Notes: a model not told the origin generated them from the sequence alone. A stretch of 64,000 nt of DNA from Phycisphaerales bacterium (GCA_020852275.1 JADZBE010000027.1:81760-145759); one strand, 5' to 3'; shown: positions 26,649-37,048, counted from the stretch's first letter. Numbers and translations are program-made.

Positions 26649-28013
26649 GTGTCTGCACCGTCTGCGCATTTCAAGGGCGTGCACCTGAAGATCCTCGCGG
26701 GTCTGGCGATCGGCGTCGCACTGGGGCTGATCGCCAACCGCATGGGCGCGCAGTCAGCGGCACCCGCGCCGACGTCGGCGGCGCCCGCGTCGTCATCAGC
26801 GTGGGTGGATCACGTAAACTGGGCGACGACTTACCTTGCGGACCCGATGGGCAAGGTCTTTCTGCGCCTCATGTTCATGGTCGTCGTGCCGCTGGTGTTC
26901 GCGGCGCTGGCGCTGGGCGTGGTCGGGCTGGGCGACTTGCGGAAGATCGGACGCGTCGGCGCTCGGAGCCTGCTGCTGACCGTTGCGTTCTCCTGTTGCG
27001 CCGTGGGCGTCGGGCTGCTGCTGGTCAACGCCATCCGCCCCGGCGGCGGACTCGACGGCACGCAGCGCGACCAGCTCCGTGAAAAATACGCCACCCGCGC
27101 GGCCGATCTCGTCGGCAAGGCGAAACAGGCCAAGACCGTCCGCGACACGCTGCTGGACATTATTCCGGAAAACCCGCTGCAGGAGATGGTTGGCGCGCTG
27201 GATGGCAGCTCCAAGGGCAACGGCATGTTGTCCGTCATGTTCTTCGCTCTCGTCTTCGGCGCGGCCATGACGTTCCTCCCCGCCGAAAAATCAGCGCCGC
27301 TCGTTGCCGTGCTGCAGGCCGTGTTCGACACCTGCATGATCGTCATCGGCCTGGCGATGAAACTGGCGCCGATCGCCGTGGCCTGCCTCGTCTTCTCGGT
27401 CGTATCGAAGCTCGGCTTCGACATTCTCGTCACGCTGCTGTGGTTCGTCGTGACCGTGTTCGCCGGGCTGACGTTTCAACTGGTGGTCGTCTATTCGCTG
27501 GCGGTCCGCTCGATGGGCGGATTGTCGCCGCTGACGTTCTTCCGTCGCACGGCCGAGGCGATGCTGACGGCGTTCGGCACGTCCTCCTCCAATGCGACGC
27601 TGCCGACGGCGCTGCGCGTGGCGGAAGAGTCGCTCAAGCTGCCGAAGGACATTTCGCATTTCGTGCTGACGGTCGGCGCGACGGGCAATCAGAACGGCAC
27701 GGCGTTGTACGAGGGCGTGGTCGTCCTCTTTCTGGCACAGGTGTTCGGCGTCGAGCTGACGCTGGCGCAGCAGCTTACGGTGATCCTGATGAGCGTGCTG
27801 GCGGGCGTGGGGACGGCCGGCGTGCCGGGCGGCTCGCTGCCGCTGATCGTGCTGGTGCTGCAAAGCGTGGGCGTGCCGGGCGAAGGCATCGGCATCATTC
27901 TCGGCGTCGATCGCATCCTCGACATGTGCCGCACCGTGGTCAACGTCACCGGCGACCTCGCCATCGCCACGTGCGTCAGCCATCGTGAATCGCGTCGCTC
28001 GCCGGCGTGCTGA
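26649..28013 (+). CDS. Dicarboxylate/amino acid:cation (DAACS) symporter
   Basis: 454 aa from GTG 26649, which has GGGAG upstream; ATG 26574 is an alternative but lacks a ribosome site and adds a non-membrane leader. Multiple hydrophobic segments, the serine-rich hairpin AFGTSSSNATLPTAL and the metal/substrate helix with VTVGATGNQNGTALYEGV match the GltP/DctA family. The terminal part has GIGIILGVDRILDMCRTVVNVTGDL, the conserved DxxRTxxNxxGD motif. It imports glutamate, aspartate or C4-dicarboxylates with protons or sodium; specificity is not readable. The stop lies 6 nt from the convergent gene. Confidence 0.93.
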   Translation: MSAPSAHFKGVHLKILAGLAIGVALGLIANRMGAQSAAPAPTSAAPASSSAWVDHVNWATTYLADPMGKVFLRLMFMVVVPLVFAALALGVVGLGDLRKIGRVGARSLLLTVAFSCCAVGVGLLLVNAIRPGGGLDGTQRDQLREKYATRAADLVGKAKQAKTVRDTLLDIIPENPLQEMVGALDGSSKGNGMLSVMFFALVFGAAMTFLPAEKSAPLVAVLQAVFDTCMIVIGLAMKLAPIAVACLVFSVVSKLGFDILVTLLWFVVTVFAGLTFQLVVVYSLAVRSMGGLSPLTFFRRTAEAMLTAFGTSSSNATLPTALRVAEESLKLPKDISHFVLTVGATGNQNGTALYEGVVVLFLAQVFGVELTLAQQLTVILMSVLAGVGTAGVPGGSLPLIVLVLQSVGVPGEGIGIILGVDRILDMCRTVVNVTGDLAIATCVSHRESRRSPAC

Positions 28014-28019
28014 ACCGCG

Positions 28020-29789
28020 TCAGGCACTTCGCCGCGGTCGCGCGGTCAACCCTTGCACCAGCAGCCCGGCCACAAGGCTCAACACGCCGGCGACGCCTCC
28101 CACCTGCAAGCGCGTGCGCGTGACCTGCGGATCGCCCATCACGGTCGGACCGCGAATCTGCACGCCGGCCAGCGGATCCGCCGCCGCGGCGCGCAGGCGC
28201 GACAGGGCGTCGAGCATCTCGCGGGTCCGCCGCTCTTCGTCCTGCAGCCGCGCCAGGTCCGCCGCGCCCGCCTTCGCATCCGCGGCGCGCGACGCGGCTT
28301 CGACCTCGCGGTTCCACTGCGCCGTCCACTCGGAGATCAGCGGCTCCAGCTCGTTGCCGCGCTGAAGCAGCGCTCCGCGCGCGGTCTCGAGCTGGTTCGC
28401 GGTCTCCGCCAGCGACGCGACGCGCTGCTTCCGCGCCGCCTCGATCGCTTCCTCGAACACCTGGCGATCCACCGTCGCCATCCGGTCGCGCACGCGATCA
28501 CGGAGCCGCGCCGCCGCCTCCAGCGACGCCTGCAGCCGCACCGGTCGCTGCTTGATCGCCTTCGCCTCGAACCGTCCCAGCGCGGTTCGCGCGGCCGCGC
28601 AGCGCTTCGACAGCTCGGACAGCGCCGTTTGCGCCGCGGTCGTCAGCCCGACCTGCTCGCGCATGGCGTTCAGCGATGCCGTGATCTCCTCGAGGCTCTG
28701 CGCCGCGTCGAAGCAGAACTGCCGCCCGCGCTCGTCGATGCGCTGCAGCCTCTCCATGATCGCTCCGGACTCGGCTTCCTCCAGCACGGCATGGAGCCGC
28801 GCCCAATCCGCCAGGAACACCTCCGCAAGCTCCGCATGCGCCGAAGTCTTCGCGGCAATGACCGACAGGCTCTCCCGCTGCGCGGACAGTTCCGCCAGCC
28901 CGCCGCGCTGCGCCGCCGCCTCACGGAGATCCCCCGCCGCCGTCAGCGCCTCATCCAGGAAACCTGCGGCCTGCTGCTTCACATCGAGCATCGCCCGCCG
29001 GGCGTTCACAAGCTCCGCCGCAAGCTGCTGGCGGTCCTGACGCAGCATCTCGTCGGCGTCGTAGGACTTCTCGCGGTCCTCATCGAGCACGGCCGCGGCG
29101 AGCACCGGGTCGGTCGCCTCCAACTCCGCACGCGTCTTCTCCAACCGGCCGCATTCCTCGCGCAGCCGATCCAACTCGTCCAGCGCCGTGCGAACGCGGG
29201 CCTCCTGTGAGAGCCGCTCAGCGCGAACTGCCGCAGGAATGCCGGGCGACGCGGATTCCGCGGACGCCGCGCTGCCTTTCGACGCGGCCTGGACCTGCGC
29301 CCCCAACTCGACGAGTCGCTCGCGCAGGAGCTCGCGCGCCGCGACCAGCTCCTCCGGAACGGCCTCGGTCGCGCCGGCATCGTTCTTTCGCACGTCGGTG
29401 ATCAGGTCTTCGATGGCCCGCCGCGCGGAGGTCGCGTCTCCCGCCCACACACGAAGCTGCAAACCGGCGGCCGTGGGAAGCACGTTCCATGAAGGCGAAA
29501 CGGCGGAAGGGTTGTCCCCGTGAGCTGAATCGCCGCGCAGCGCGACCAACGCCGCCTCCAAGCGGGATCGCACGGCGGCTCGTCCAGCCGGCGGCGCGTC
29601 GAAGTGGGCTTCCGCAAGGTAGCGCCCGGGGACCAGCAGCCACGCCGCCGCCCCGACGACGAGCGCGCAGACGAGCGGCGCGACGATGGAAACCCGGCGC
29701 GGCGAGGAAGCTGCGGACGCCGCCTCCGATCTGAAGCGCCGCGCTGCGTCGTGAAGTTCGTCCAGTTCTGGGTTTCCCGTCGGCGGCAT
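28020..29789 (-). CDS. Coiled-coil membrane protein with Wzz/chain-length-determinant topology
   Basis: 589 aa from ATG 29789 (29837 is possible). One membrane segment near the N-terminus (VSIVAPLVCALVVGAAAWLLV) and one at the very C-terminus (GVAGVLSLVAGLLVQGLTA) bracket about 450 residues of Ala/Glu/Arg-rich, heptad-like sequence that is probably long antiparallel coiled coil. The FDAPPAGRAAVRSRLEAALVAL start after the first membrane segment resembles Wzz/GumC-type polysaccharide co-polymerases. No kinase domain and no polysaccharide genes are adjacent. A periplasmic coiled coil is supported; a role in exopolysaccharide export is inferred. Confidence 0.72.
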   Translation of the reverse strand: MPPTGNPELDELHDAARRFRSEAASAASSPRRVSIVAPLVCALVVGAAAWLLVPGRYLAEAHFDAPPAGRAAVRSRLEAALVALRGDSAHGDNPSAVSPSWNVLPTAAGLQLRVWAGDATSARRAIEDLITDVRKNDAGATEAVPEELVAARELLRERLVELGAQVQAASKGSAASAESASPGIPAAVRAERLSQEARVRTALDELDRLREECGRLEKTRAELEATDPVLAAAVLDEDREKSYDADEMLRQDRQQLAAELVNARRAMLDVKQQAAGFLDEALTAAGDLREAAAQRGGLAELSAQRESLSVIAAKTSAHAELAEVFLADWARLHAVLEEAESGAIMERLQRIDERGRQFCFDAAQSLEEITASLNAMREQVGLTTAAQTALSELSKRCAAARTALGRFEAKAIKQRPVRLQASLEAAARLRDRVRDRMATVDRQVFEEAIEAARKQRVASLAETANQLETARGALLQRGNELEPLISEWTAQWNREVEAASRAADAKAGAADLARLQDEERRTREMLDALSRLRAAAADPLAGVQIRGPTVMGDPQVTRTRLQVGGVAGVLSLVAGLLVQGLTARPRRSA

Positions 29790-30049
29790 CGATCCGGCAT
29801 CCACGATGCAGTCCCCGAACGGTCGTCGCACGGGCATCCTGCAAGCTCAATGCACTGTAGCCGATGCCCCTCGAAACGGACACTCGATGCCCTTCCGCTT
29901 CTCATGGAATCGGCCGGGAGAGCCGCCTCTCGCGGATGGCCTGTCCTCATATGCGCAGTCGAGAATTGGGGCTCGCGGCGTCGAGGATTCTGGCGCGCGC
30001 CGTCGCGAGGTGGAATGTCCGACCGCCGCATGAGCCGCCCTGATGCGGC

Positions 30050-30982
30050 TCACGGCGACTTGCGCCACGGCTCATTGAGCTGGTCAATGTTGAAGTAGCG
30101 GTTGTTCGCGGTCTGCGCCGTTCCGAACTCAAACTTGCCGTCGGCGGAGACCTCGTAACCCAGATCCGCGGCGCTTTGCGCATCCGCATGGCCATCCACC
30201 CACAAGGCGACCGCCTTCCCCGTGTGCCGCTCGTGCACGCCGGTGCGCTCGGTGGGGAAGCCGGCCATCTCACCATTGACCGGATCGACGATGGGCGGAT
30301 CGAGATTGAACCCTTCGTTGCCGAGCATCGGGGCGCTTCCGCCGTTGTTCTCGTACTCCACGCGGCTGCGACGATCGAAGCCTGCGGCGGTGCCCAGCGA
30401 GTCCGCCACGGCCACGCACGCGCTGGGGCATTTGACGCGCGAGAATCCGACGGGCCAATTCTTGAAATCCTTGTCGTTCGCCGGCGTGTCCTTCAGCCGC
30501 GAATTGCCGAGGAACTGGTAATTGTAACCGAAGGCCGCATTGCGCTCGTCCGTCCAATCCGGCACTTCCGGACAGAGGTACGTCTCGCTGGAATAATTCT
30601 GCCGATCTCCCGGCTCGCCATGCCGGTCGCGCTTCGTGCGGTCGGGCATGGGATCATCAAACGGGGGAACGCCGATCTGCGTGCCCATCATCGCAAGGAA
30701 GGTCGGGCGGTATTTCTTTCCACCCGCGATGTCCACGCTCCAGCGGTAGTCGTCGATCTTCGGCAGCCGCCCAGGAACGAGCACGTCCGAGCTCTCGTTG
30801 CCGTACATCACCAGCCCCTGTCCCAGCGTGCGCAGCCGAGTCGTGCACAGCGTCCGCTTGGCCTGCGCGCGGGCGCGAGAGAGCGACGGGATCAGGATCG
30901 AGATCAGCAGCGCGATGATCGCAATCACCACCAGCAACTCGATCAACGTAAACGCACGGTAGGCGCGAACTCTGCTTGTCAT
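30050..30982 (-). CDS. Type II secretion pseudopilin-type protein (prepilin N-terminal motif)
   Basis: 310 aa. The prepilin leader ends before [20 protein letters not shown] with the methylated Phe and Glu+5, the substrate of a PilD peptidase. The C-terminal domain has [16 protein letters not shown], an H-x9-DG-like motif seen in planctomycete secreted pseudopilin families. ATG 30982 has AAGGGGG upstream. It is a more distant relative of the two tandem copies at 48-51 kb, sharing the leader but not the Cys-rich tail. Confidence 0.85.
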   Translation of the reverse strand: MTSRVRAYRAFTLIELLVVIAIIALLISILIPSLSRARAQAKRTLCTTRLRTLGQGLVMYGNESSDVLVPGRLPKIDDYRWSVDIAGGKKYRPTFLAMMGTQIGVPPFDDPMPDRTKRDRHGEPGDRQNYSSETYLCPEVPDWTDERNAAFGYNYQFLGNSRLKDTPANDKDFKNWPVGFSRVKCPSACVAVADSLGTAAGFDRRSRVEYENNGGSAPMLGNEGFNLDPPIVDPVNGEMAGFPTERTGVHERHTGKAVALWVDGHADAQSAADLGYEVSADGKFEFGTAQTANNRYFNIDQLNEPWRKSP

Positions 30983-31237
30983 GGACGGTCCCATCCCCCT
31001 TAAAGACCCCGCCCGGCCGCCCTTCCCTGGAAGCGACCTTCCCCCTGCCTGATCATTATCCTCAATCTCGATCGGACAGGTCAAGGAGACCGTTGAGCTG
31101 CGGCTGTGGCTCGGAGAGGAGATCGTTCCCGCGCCGCTTGCAAAGGCTCAGGCGGTGGCACTTGGCGAGTCCGAATAACACCCGCCAACGGGCTTGAGTT
31201 CCTGCCCCTGGCGGCTCGTGGTGAAACTCCTCGCGCG

Positions 31238-31340
31238 TCATTCCCGCGAAGGCGGGAATCCAGCCGGTGGCCGGCGAGGCGATAAGAACCCTGCGGTCCT
31301 TCGGGGCGTACTGGACGCCCGCCTGCGCGGGCGTGACAGG
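31238..31340. repeat. REP-like composite repeat
   Basis: ATTCCCGCGAAGGCGGGAAT (31240-31259) is followed by CCAGCCGGTGGCC, and about 60 nt later by GGACGCCCGCCTGCGCGGGCGTGAC. The two-part arrangement matches 9391-9522 and 36678-36750. It lies downstream of the RND pump stop, between two minus-strand genes. Confidence 0.85.
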
Positions 31341-31385
31341 CTCCACGCCCGGTTTCGAGTCCCACCACGGGTCGCGGGCCACCGG

Positions 31386-34300
31386 TCAGACCGGCACGGC
31401 GGCCGTGGCGCCCGCCGCTTCCCGCGCCCCTTCGCTGAGCCACGCTTTCAGATCCATAAACAACGAGAACATCGCCGGAACGAGCACCAGCGTGAAAACC
31501 GTGGAGCACACCAGCCCGCCGGTCATCACGCTGCCGATCCCGCGATACAGCTCGCTGCCCGCGCCGGTCATCATCACCAGCGGCAGCGTGCCGAACACCG
31601 TCGTCAGCGCCGTCATGAAGATCGGGCGCGTCCGCGTGCGGACGGACATGATGACGGCCTCGTGCGGCGACAGGTCATCCTCGCGCATGTGGTTCAGCGC
31701 CTGGTGAACGATGAGAATCGCGTTATTCACCACGACGCCGACCAGGATCACGAAGCCCAGCATCGTAAGCACGTCGAGCTGCTGCACCTGCGATGTGATG
31801 TCGTACTGACTGCGCCAGTGGACCCACGCCAGCGTGCCGAACCCGCCGACCACCGCCAGCGGCACCGAGAACATGATGACGAACGGATACGCGAACGACT
31901 CGAACAACGCGGCCATGAGCAGGTAGGTGATGAGCACGGCGAGCACCATGGGCGACTGGATCAGCTCGAACGTCAGCGCGTAGTTGTAGATGAAGAATCC
32001 CAGGACCACGGCGGACCCCAGAACCAACATGATCATCCCGCCGCGCCGCCGGCCCATCACGGCGCCGCAGACCGCCCCGCCCGCGAGCACAAGACCGAGG
32101 ATCAGCGCCATCGACGCGGCGATGGACATGCCGAACGCACGCGGTCCGCGCGCCAGTCCACGGAAGTCGCCGAGCAGCGCCCGCTGCGTCTGGGTCAACT
32201 TGTCCGCCGTACCGGCCAGGGACACGAACACCGTGTTCGGAATCGCCCCTTGGTCACGTAAGGGCGCGATGATCTCGTTTTCGAGTTCCTCCATCGTTGC
32301 CTGAAGCGGAACGCCGGGCTTGGGCTGAACCGCCAGGGTCACGGAGGGCATCTGCTCGATGTGGTTGATCTGCTGCGGCGCGGTCGTCCGCGCAAAATCC
32401 ACCACGCTGGAAATCGGCACCACGTGACCCCGCGGCGTGTAGATCGGAATCTGGCCGATCGACTCCATCGGCGCGCGCTCGTCGCGCGCGACCTTGACGG
32501 CCATGTCGATCTTGTCGCCGCGATCGTTGAACTCGCCGACGAACGCGCCCTCCACGCAGGCGCGGATCACGAACCCCACGTCCGCAACGTCCAGACCCAC
32601 GTCGGCGGCCTGTGCCCGTTTCGGCGTCATCCGAACCTCCGGGCGACCCAGGTCGAAATTGCTCGGCGCGGGCCGAGGGTACGAGAATTGGCGCCCCATG
32701 ATCGCACCGCTGAGCAGGGACGCGGCGTCCACCACCTCGGAGAGATTGTCGCCGCGGATCTCCACGTCCACCGAATTGCCCGATCCCCCGCTGCTGTTGA
32801 ATAGTGAAAACTGGAGGAAGACCGGCATCACGCCGGGCAGGCGCCCCCCGGCCCGTTGCATCGCATCCACGAGGGGCCTCACCTTGTTCGGGTCCTTCGA
32901 CGTGCAGCCCATGAATGCGCCGCCGTTGAAGGAGACGTAGAAGAAGTCCTGAATCGGCGGGGGCGTCACCTCGCGCTGCTCCTTGCCGCCTTCGCCGATC
33001 ATCATCGTGACGCGCGGCAGGTTCGCGGCCTCCGGGGAGCCGGGTTCCGCCATCCAAAAGTTGCGGATGCCGTCGCGAGGATCGGCCGGGTCGCCGTCCT
33101 CGACGACGGACGCCATCGCCTTGAACTCCTCGACGGAGTATCCCGGAGGACAGAAGAGGAACCCGAACACGAGATTGCGATTGCCCGCGGGAAGGTAGTC
33201 CCGCTCGGGCATCAGCCACCAGCTTCCCAGCAGCGACGCGCCGGTCATCCCCACGACCACCGCGACGCGCCGCGGCGTGCTCCACAGAATCATGCGGTTG
33301 ACCGACGCCGCCCACTCCGCGAAGAACCACGGCTTCTCCCCGCGCCGCGCCGTCTCATCCCCGCCCAGCACCCGTGCCGCCAGCGGCGGAATCACCAGCA
33401 CCGACACCAGCAGCGAAAAACCGACCGCCGCCGCGATGGCGATGGCGATGTCCTTGAAGAGCTGACCCGCCTCCTCCTGAATCGTGACCACGGGAATAAA
33501 CACGGCCATCGTGGTCAGCGTGCTTGCCAGAACGGCCGTCCAGACCTCGGTCGCGCCGTCGTGGGCGGCCTGAATCCGGGACTTGCCCATGAGCCGATGG
33601 CGGTAGCTGTTCTCGAGCACCACGATGGCATTGTCCACGACCATTCCCACGGCGAACGCCAGCCCCGCGAGCATCACCACGTTCAGCGAACGCCCGAGAA
33701 GCTGGATCACCAGGAAGGTGCCGATGATGGAGATCGGAATGGCCACCGCGATGACGCCCGTGGCGCTGGCGCTGCGCAGGAACAGCACGAGCACGACGAT
33801 GGTGAGCAGTCCGCCCATCCAGATATTCTGGATCACCAGGTCGATCGCGCTGTTGATGTACGTCGTCTCGTCGTAGACCTGCGTCAAGGAGAGGTCCAGC
33901 CCCATCGGGCCGAGGATCTCCTTGTTCACCGCGGCGATTTGCGTGCGCAGGTTGTCCATCGCTGACAGCACGTTGGCGCCCGTCTCCTTGCGCGCCGGCA
34001 TGGCGATCACGAACTCGCCCTTGCTCTTGACAAAGCTGATGGGCTTCTGGAACCCGTCCACCACTTTCGCCACGTCGCGCACGCAGACCGGACCGCCCTC
34101 GCGGTAGGCCACCACGGTGTCCTCCACATCGGAAATGCGCGTAAATTCGCCGATGGTGCGGTAGGTGAAATCCCGCTTGCCCTGCAGGATGGTGCCGGCG
34201 GAGATGTTGTCGTTCTGCCGTCGAAGCGCGCGTTCCAGGTCGCGCAGCGTCAGCCCGCGCGCGGCGAGCTTCGGAGCGTCCACGATGATCTGCACCTCGC

Positions 34301-34847
34301 GGTCCAGTCCGCCGTACACGTCCACGCTGGCGATGCCCTCCGCGCGCTCCAGCAGCGGCTTGACGTTGTCCTCGATAAACGTCTTGAGCCGGGCGACATC
34401 GTAGCCCTTGCCGCTGCGGAGAATCATCCACGCGATGGTGTTCTCCATGTCGTCGTCCGAGGCGAGGACCGTCGGCTCGTCCACCTCCTCGGGATACTCG
34501 GGAACCTGGCGCAGCTTGTCCGAGACGTCGCGCAGCGCCGCGTTCTTGTCGATGCCCACGGGGAACTCGAGGCGCACCACCGCCTGACCCTCTTGCGCCT
34601 CCGCGGTCATCTTCACGACGTTTTTGACCGCCTTGAGCTTCTCCTCCTGGCGGTCGATGATTTCGCTCTCGATCTCCTGGGGACTGGCGCCGGTCCACGC
34701 CGTGGTGACCGTGATGAACGGGCGATCCACGTCCGGCGTGAGCTGCTTGGGCACCTCGAATATGCTGCGGAAGCCGAACAGCACCACGAGCATGACGCCG
34801 ACCGCGACCTTGACCGGGTTGTCGATGACGAACTTGATGATGTCCAT
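31386..34847 (-). CDS. RND-family multidrug/metal efflux permease
   Basis: 1153 aa inner-membrane proton-driven pump of the AcrB/MdtB/HAE1-like group. An N-terminal helix (FVIDNPVKVAVGVMLVVLFG) precedes the porter domain signature ITVTTAWTGASPQEIESEI. Helix 4 has GLAFAVGMVVDNAIVVLEN with the proton-relay Asp, and the second half has MLGFVILVGVVVNNAILIVHQ. ATG 34847 has GAGAG upstream. The gene follows its adaptor with a 91-nt gap, so the pair should be one operon. No TolC-like outer-membrane gene is adjacent, and no regulator gene is nearby. The substrate is unknown. Confidence 0.94.
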   Translation of the reverse strand: MDIIKFVIDNPVKVAVGVMLVVLFGFRSIFEVPKQLTPDVDRPFITVTTAWTGASPQEIESEIIDRQEEKLKAVKNVVKMTAEAQEGQAVVRLEFPVGIDKNAALRDVSDKLRQVPEYPEEVDEPTVLASDDDMENTIAWMILRSGKGYDVARLKTFIEDNVKPLLERAEGIASVDVYGGLDREVQIIVDAPKLAARGLTLRDLERALRRQNDNISAGTILQGKRDFTYRTIGEFTRISDVEDTVVAYREGGPVCVRDVAKVVDGFQKPISFVKSKGEFVIAMPARKETGANVLSAMDNLRTQIAAVNKEILGPMGLDLSLTQVYDETTYINSAIDLVIQNIWMGGLLTIVVLVLFLRSASATGVIAVAIPISIIGTFLVIQLLGRSLNVVMLAGLAFAVGMVVDNAIVVLENSYRHRLMGKSRIQAAHDGATEVWTAVLASTLTTMAVFIPVVTIQEEAGQLFKDIAIAIAAAVGFSLLVSVLVIPPLAARVLGGDETARRGEKPWFFAEWAASVNRMILWSTPRRVAVVVGMTGASLLGSWWLMPERDYLPAGNRNLVFGFLFCPPGYSVEEFKAMASVVEDGDPADPRDGIRNFWMAEPGSPEAANLPRVTMMIGEGGKEQREVTPPPIQDFFYVSFNGGAFMGCTSKDPNKVRPLVDAMQRAGGRLPGVMPVFLQFSLFNSSGGSGNSVDVEIRGDNLSEVVDAASLLSGAIMGRQFSYPRPAPSNFDLGRPEVRMTPKRAQAADVGLDVADVGFVIRACVEGAFVGEFNDRGDKIDMAVKVARDERAPMESIGQIPIYTPRGHVVPISSVVDFARTTAPQQINHIEQMPSVTLAVQPKPGVPLQATMEELENEIIAPLRDQGAIPNTVFVSLAGTADKLTQTQRALLGDFRGLARGPRAFGMSIAASMALILGLVLAGGAVCGAVMGRRRGGMIMLVLGSAVVLGFFIYNYALTFELIQSPMVLAVLITYLLMAALFESFAYPFVIMFSVPLAVVGGFGTLAWVHWRSQYDITSQVQQLDVLTMLGFVILVGVVVNNAILIVHQALNHMREDDLSPHEAVIMSVRTRTRPIFMTALTTVFGTLPLVMMTGAGSELYRGIGSVMTGGLVCSTVFTLVLVPAMFSLFMDLKAWLSEGAREAAGATAAVPV

Positions 34848-34938
34848 GCTCACGCTCTCTCGCAGGCGACGCACCGCGCATCGCCGGTCGCAGTCAGGAA
34901 ATAGACGCGTCGACGCCTTGAGAAAGAGTCCGCGCGTT

Positions 34939-36288
34939 TCATGGACCGGCGCCCTTCGCCGGCTCGCCCGGCCTGGAGGCGTCCGTCGATGCCGGTCGGC
35001 CCGGCGCCGCGGGAAACTCGACCTTCACCGGCGTCCCGTTGGCGTCCACCACTTCCACCGGCATGGGCATGAACACGCGCTCATTGCCCCGCACGATGAC
35101 TTTCGTGCCCGCCGCGAGGTTGTCCGAGGTGATCGCAATGCGGTCCTCCACGCTCGCGCCCGTCGTCACCGCCAGAGGAATGCCCATCAGCGCGCCCTGC
35201 TCGCCCGGCGCGACCAGGGCGACGTAATTCACGCCGTCGCGCATCAGCACCGCGTCCTTCGGCACGCACACCACCTGCTTCGGCGCGCCGCACAGCATCG
35301 TCACCCGCGCGAACATCCCCGCCGCCAGCGCCCCTTCGCCGTTGGGCACCTCGATCTCCACGGGGAACGTCCGCGCCTGCTCATTCACCTGCGGAATGAC
35401 ATGCCGCACTTTCCCGTCGAAGCCGCGCTTCAGCGCGTCCACGAACACCGTCGAAGCATCCCCGACGCGCACCTGGCCCACCGCCGACTCCGGCGCGTCC
35501 ACCCGCACCAGCACCGACTCAAGGTCCACGACCTCGACGACCTGTCCCCCCTCGCTGAGCCATTCGCCAACCTCCACGCGCCGCGCGACGATGGTGCCCG
35601 CGAACGGCGCCTTGATCGTCATCTTCTCCAGCTCGCGCTGCAGCCGGTCCACCACCGCCCGCTGCTCCGCCACGTCCTGCGCGGCGCGCGCGATCGTCTC
35701 GGCACGCGGACCTTTCACCGCCTCATCATGGGCCGCCGCCGCCGCGTTCCGGCGCTGCAGCGCCATGTCATGCTCCGCGGCCGCGTCGTACACCTCGCGC
35801 ACGGAGCCGGCCTCGCTGCCGGAGTACAGCTTCTCCACCCTATCTTTCTCGAACTTCCAGCGCGCCACCCGCGCCTCCGCCTCCAGCAGCAGCGCATTGA
35901 GCCGGCGCAGCTCCTCCTCGCGCGTTCCGGCGAGCAACTCCTGATGCACCGCCGTAAGCGCCGCAAGCCGCGCGGCCCCCTCTTTCAAGCGGAGAGACAC
36001 GATATCAGGATTGAGCCTGCACAGCGGCTGCCCCGCCGCCACAGGATCCCCCTGCCGCACGGGCATCTCGACGATCAGCCCGCCAACCTCGCTTCCGACG
36101 CGACTTCGACGCAGAGGCTCGAGCGTCCCGACAAGGCTCACCGTACTCGGGGCCTCGCGCATCTCGGCCTCGGCAGCAACCACTTTCGGAACCGGCATTT
36201 GCGCAAAGAGCGCCTCCGGCGCTGTGGATATTGCTGTGAGCGCGAGGAGGATAGCAGATCGTGCCGCTACTATGCCTGACCGTCGCAT
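34939..36288 (-). CDS. RND efflux periplasmic adaptor (membrane fusion protein)
   Basis: 449 aa from ATG 36288 with a signal peptide (SAILLALTAISTAPEALFAQ); ATG 36318 is an alternative. It has a lipoyl/barrel part (VGTLEPLRRSRVGSEVGGLIVEMPVRQGDPVAAGQPL), a long helical hairpin (ARVAR through AQDVAEQRAVVDRLQRELEKM) and the second lipoyl half (TIKAPFAGTIVARRVEVGEWL). This is the canonical HlyD/AcrA layout that bridges the inner-membrane pump to the outer-membrane channel. It is the first gene of the two-gene efflux operon, whose AT-rich upstream stretch (about 36300-36355) probably holds the promoter. Confidence 0.93.
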   Translation of the reverse strand: MRRSGIVAARSAILLALTAISTAPEALFAQMPVPKVVAAEAEMREAPSTVSLVGTLEPLRRSRVGSEVGGLIVEMPVRQGDPVAAGQPLCRLNPDIVSLRLKEGAARLAALTAVHQELLAGTREEELRRLNALLLEAEARVARWKFEKDRVEKLYSGSEAGSVREVYDAAAEHDMALQRRNAAAAAHDEAVKGPRAETIARAAQDVAEQRAVVDRLQRELEKMTIKAPFAGTIVARRVEVGEWLSEGGQVVEVVDLESVLVRVDAPESAVGQVRVGDASTVFVDALKRGFDGKVRHVIPQVNEQARTFPVEIEVPNGEGALAAGMFARVTMLCGAPKQVVCVPKDAVLMRDGVNYVALVAPGEQGALMGIPLAVTTGASVEDRIAITSDNLAAGTKVIVRGNERVFMPMPVEVVDANGTPVKVEFPAAPGRPASTDASRPGEPAKGAGP

Positions 36289-36318
36289 GGAAAGAATGTC
36301 CAAGAAAAAACAGCTCAT

Positions 36319-37048
36319 TGTAATACGTTGTATTTAAAGTGTTTATAATCTTAAACGCCGCAACGCCAACCGCCGCAGGGCACCCCGGAACGCTCCGCGC
36401 GAAGCGTCAACTTCACAACATGACCAAGCGGCTCGGCAGACCCCGCCACGCCCGTGCCCGGCATCGGCTGGGTCCAACCATCCGCGCGACCCACGGCCCA
36501 TCGCCAGCTTAACCCACCCCAATCATCAAACCTGGTCCAATGCCATGCTCCGAGCAATCGCTTTTAACTCGTCAATTATTTCAGTTCGCAATCAATTCGT
36601 CCAGCGCCGGGCACGGACCGCAGCCCGGACAGGCCTGCCCGCCAATCCTATCAGCCCATGGTGAAAGGTGGCCCTCGTCATTCCCGCGCAGGCGGGAATC
36701 CAGCGGTTGCGCAGTGCGCCCTGGCCCCCCGCCTGCGCGGGGGTGACGGGCATCATGCCCAGATTCGAGTTTCACCACGCACGGCCATGCTTGGCTGGAT
36801 CGAGCCTGCCTTCCATTTGACGCCTCTTGAAGCCTTCTGCCCGATCGAAAACCCAAAACCTATCCGTTGATGTGCAGCCCCGACATGCGCCTCCCACCCC
36901 GACGAGGATCGGCGCAGCCTAACCGACAACCGGACGAATGCCAAACAAGCTGACGCTTTTCCACACCGATCCTTCCACCCTCGGCATCCCGTCTTGCCGC
37001 GTCGTCAGACCCGACGTTTAATGCCCACTAGGTCTGCTGATCCGTCCG
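36319..37048. other. 730-nt intergenic region with promoter-like AT-rich start and a REP block
   Basis: The segment 36310-36360 (TTGTATTTAAAGTGTTTATAATC on the plus strand) is far more AT-rich than its surroundings and is the likely promoter of the leftward efflux operon. The rest contains one composite repeat (36678-36750) and no frame with coding character or ribosome site. The comF promoter should lie near 36950-37040. Confidence 0.55.
36678..36750. repeat. REP-like composite repeat, the cleanest copy
   Basis: ATTCCCGCGCAGGCGGGAAT (36680-36699), CCAGCGGTTGCGCAGTGCGCC, then CTGGCCCCCCGCCTGCGCGGGGGTGAC. Both hairpins are intact, so this copy can be read as the type unit. The left palindrome has the ATTCCC-N8-GGGAAT form also known for the dRS3 element of Neisseria; relatedness is not claimed. 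Confidence 0.85.

Noticed and set aside
31340..31385. tRNA-like GGTTTCGAGTCCC sequence
   Set aside because: No acceptor, D or anticodon arms fold around it.
31194..32261. 355-aa open frame on the plus strand
   Set aside because: Antisense to the RND pump gene, with His/Arg-rich low-complexity translation.
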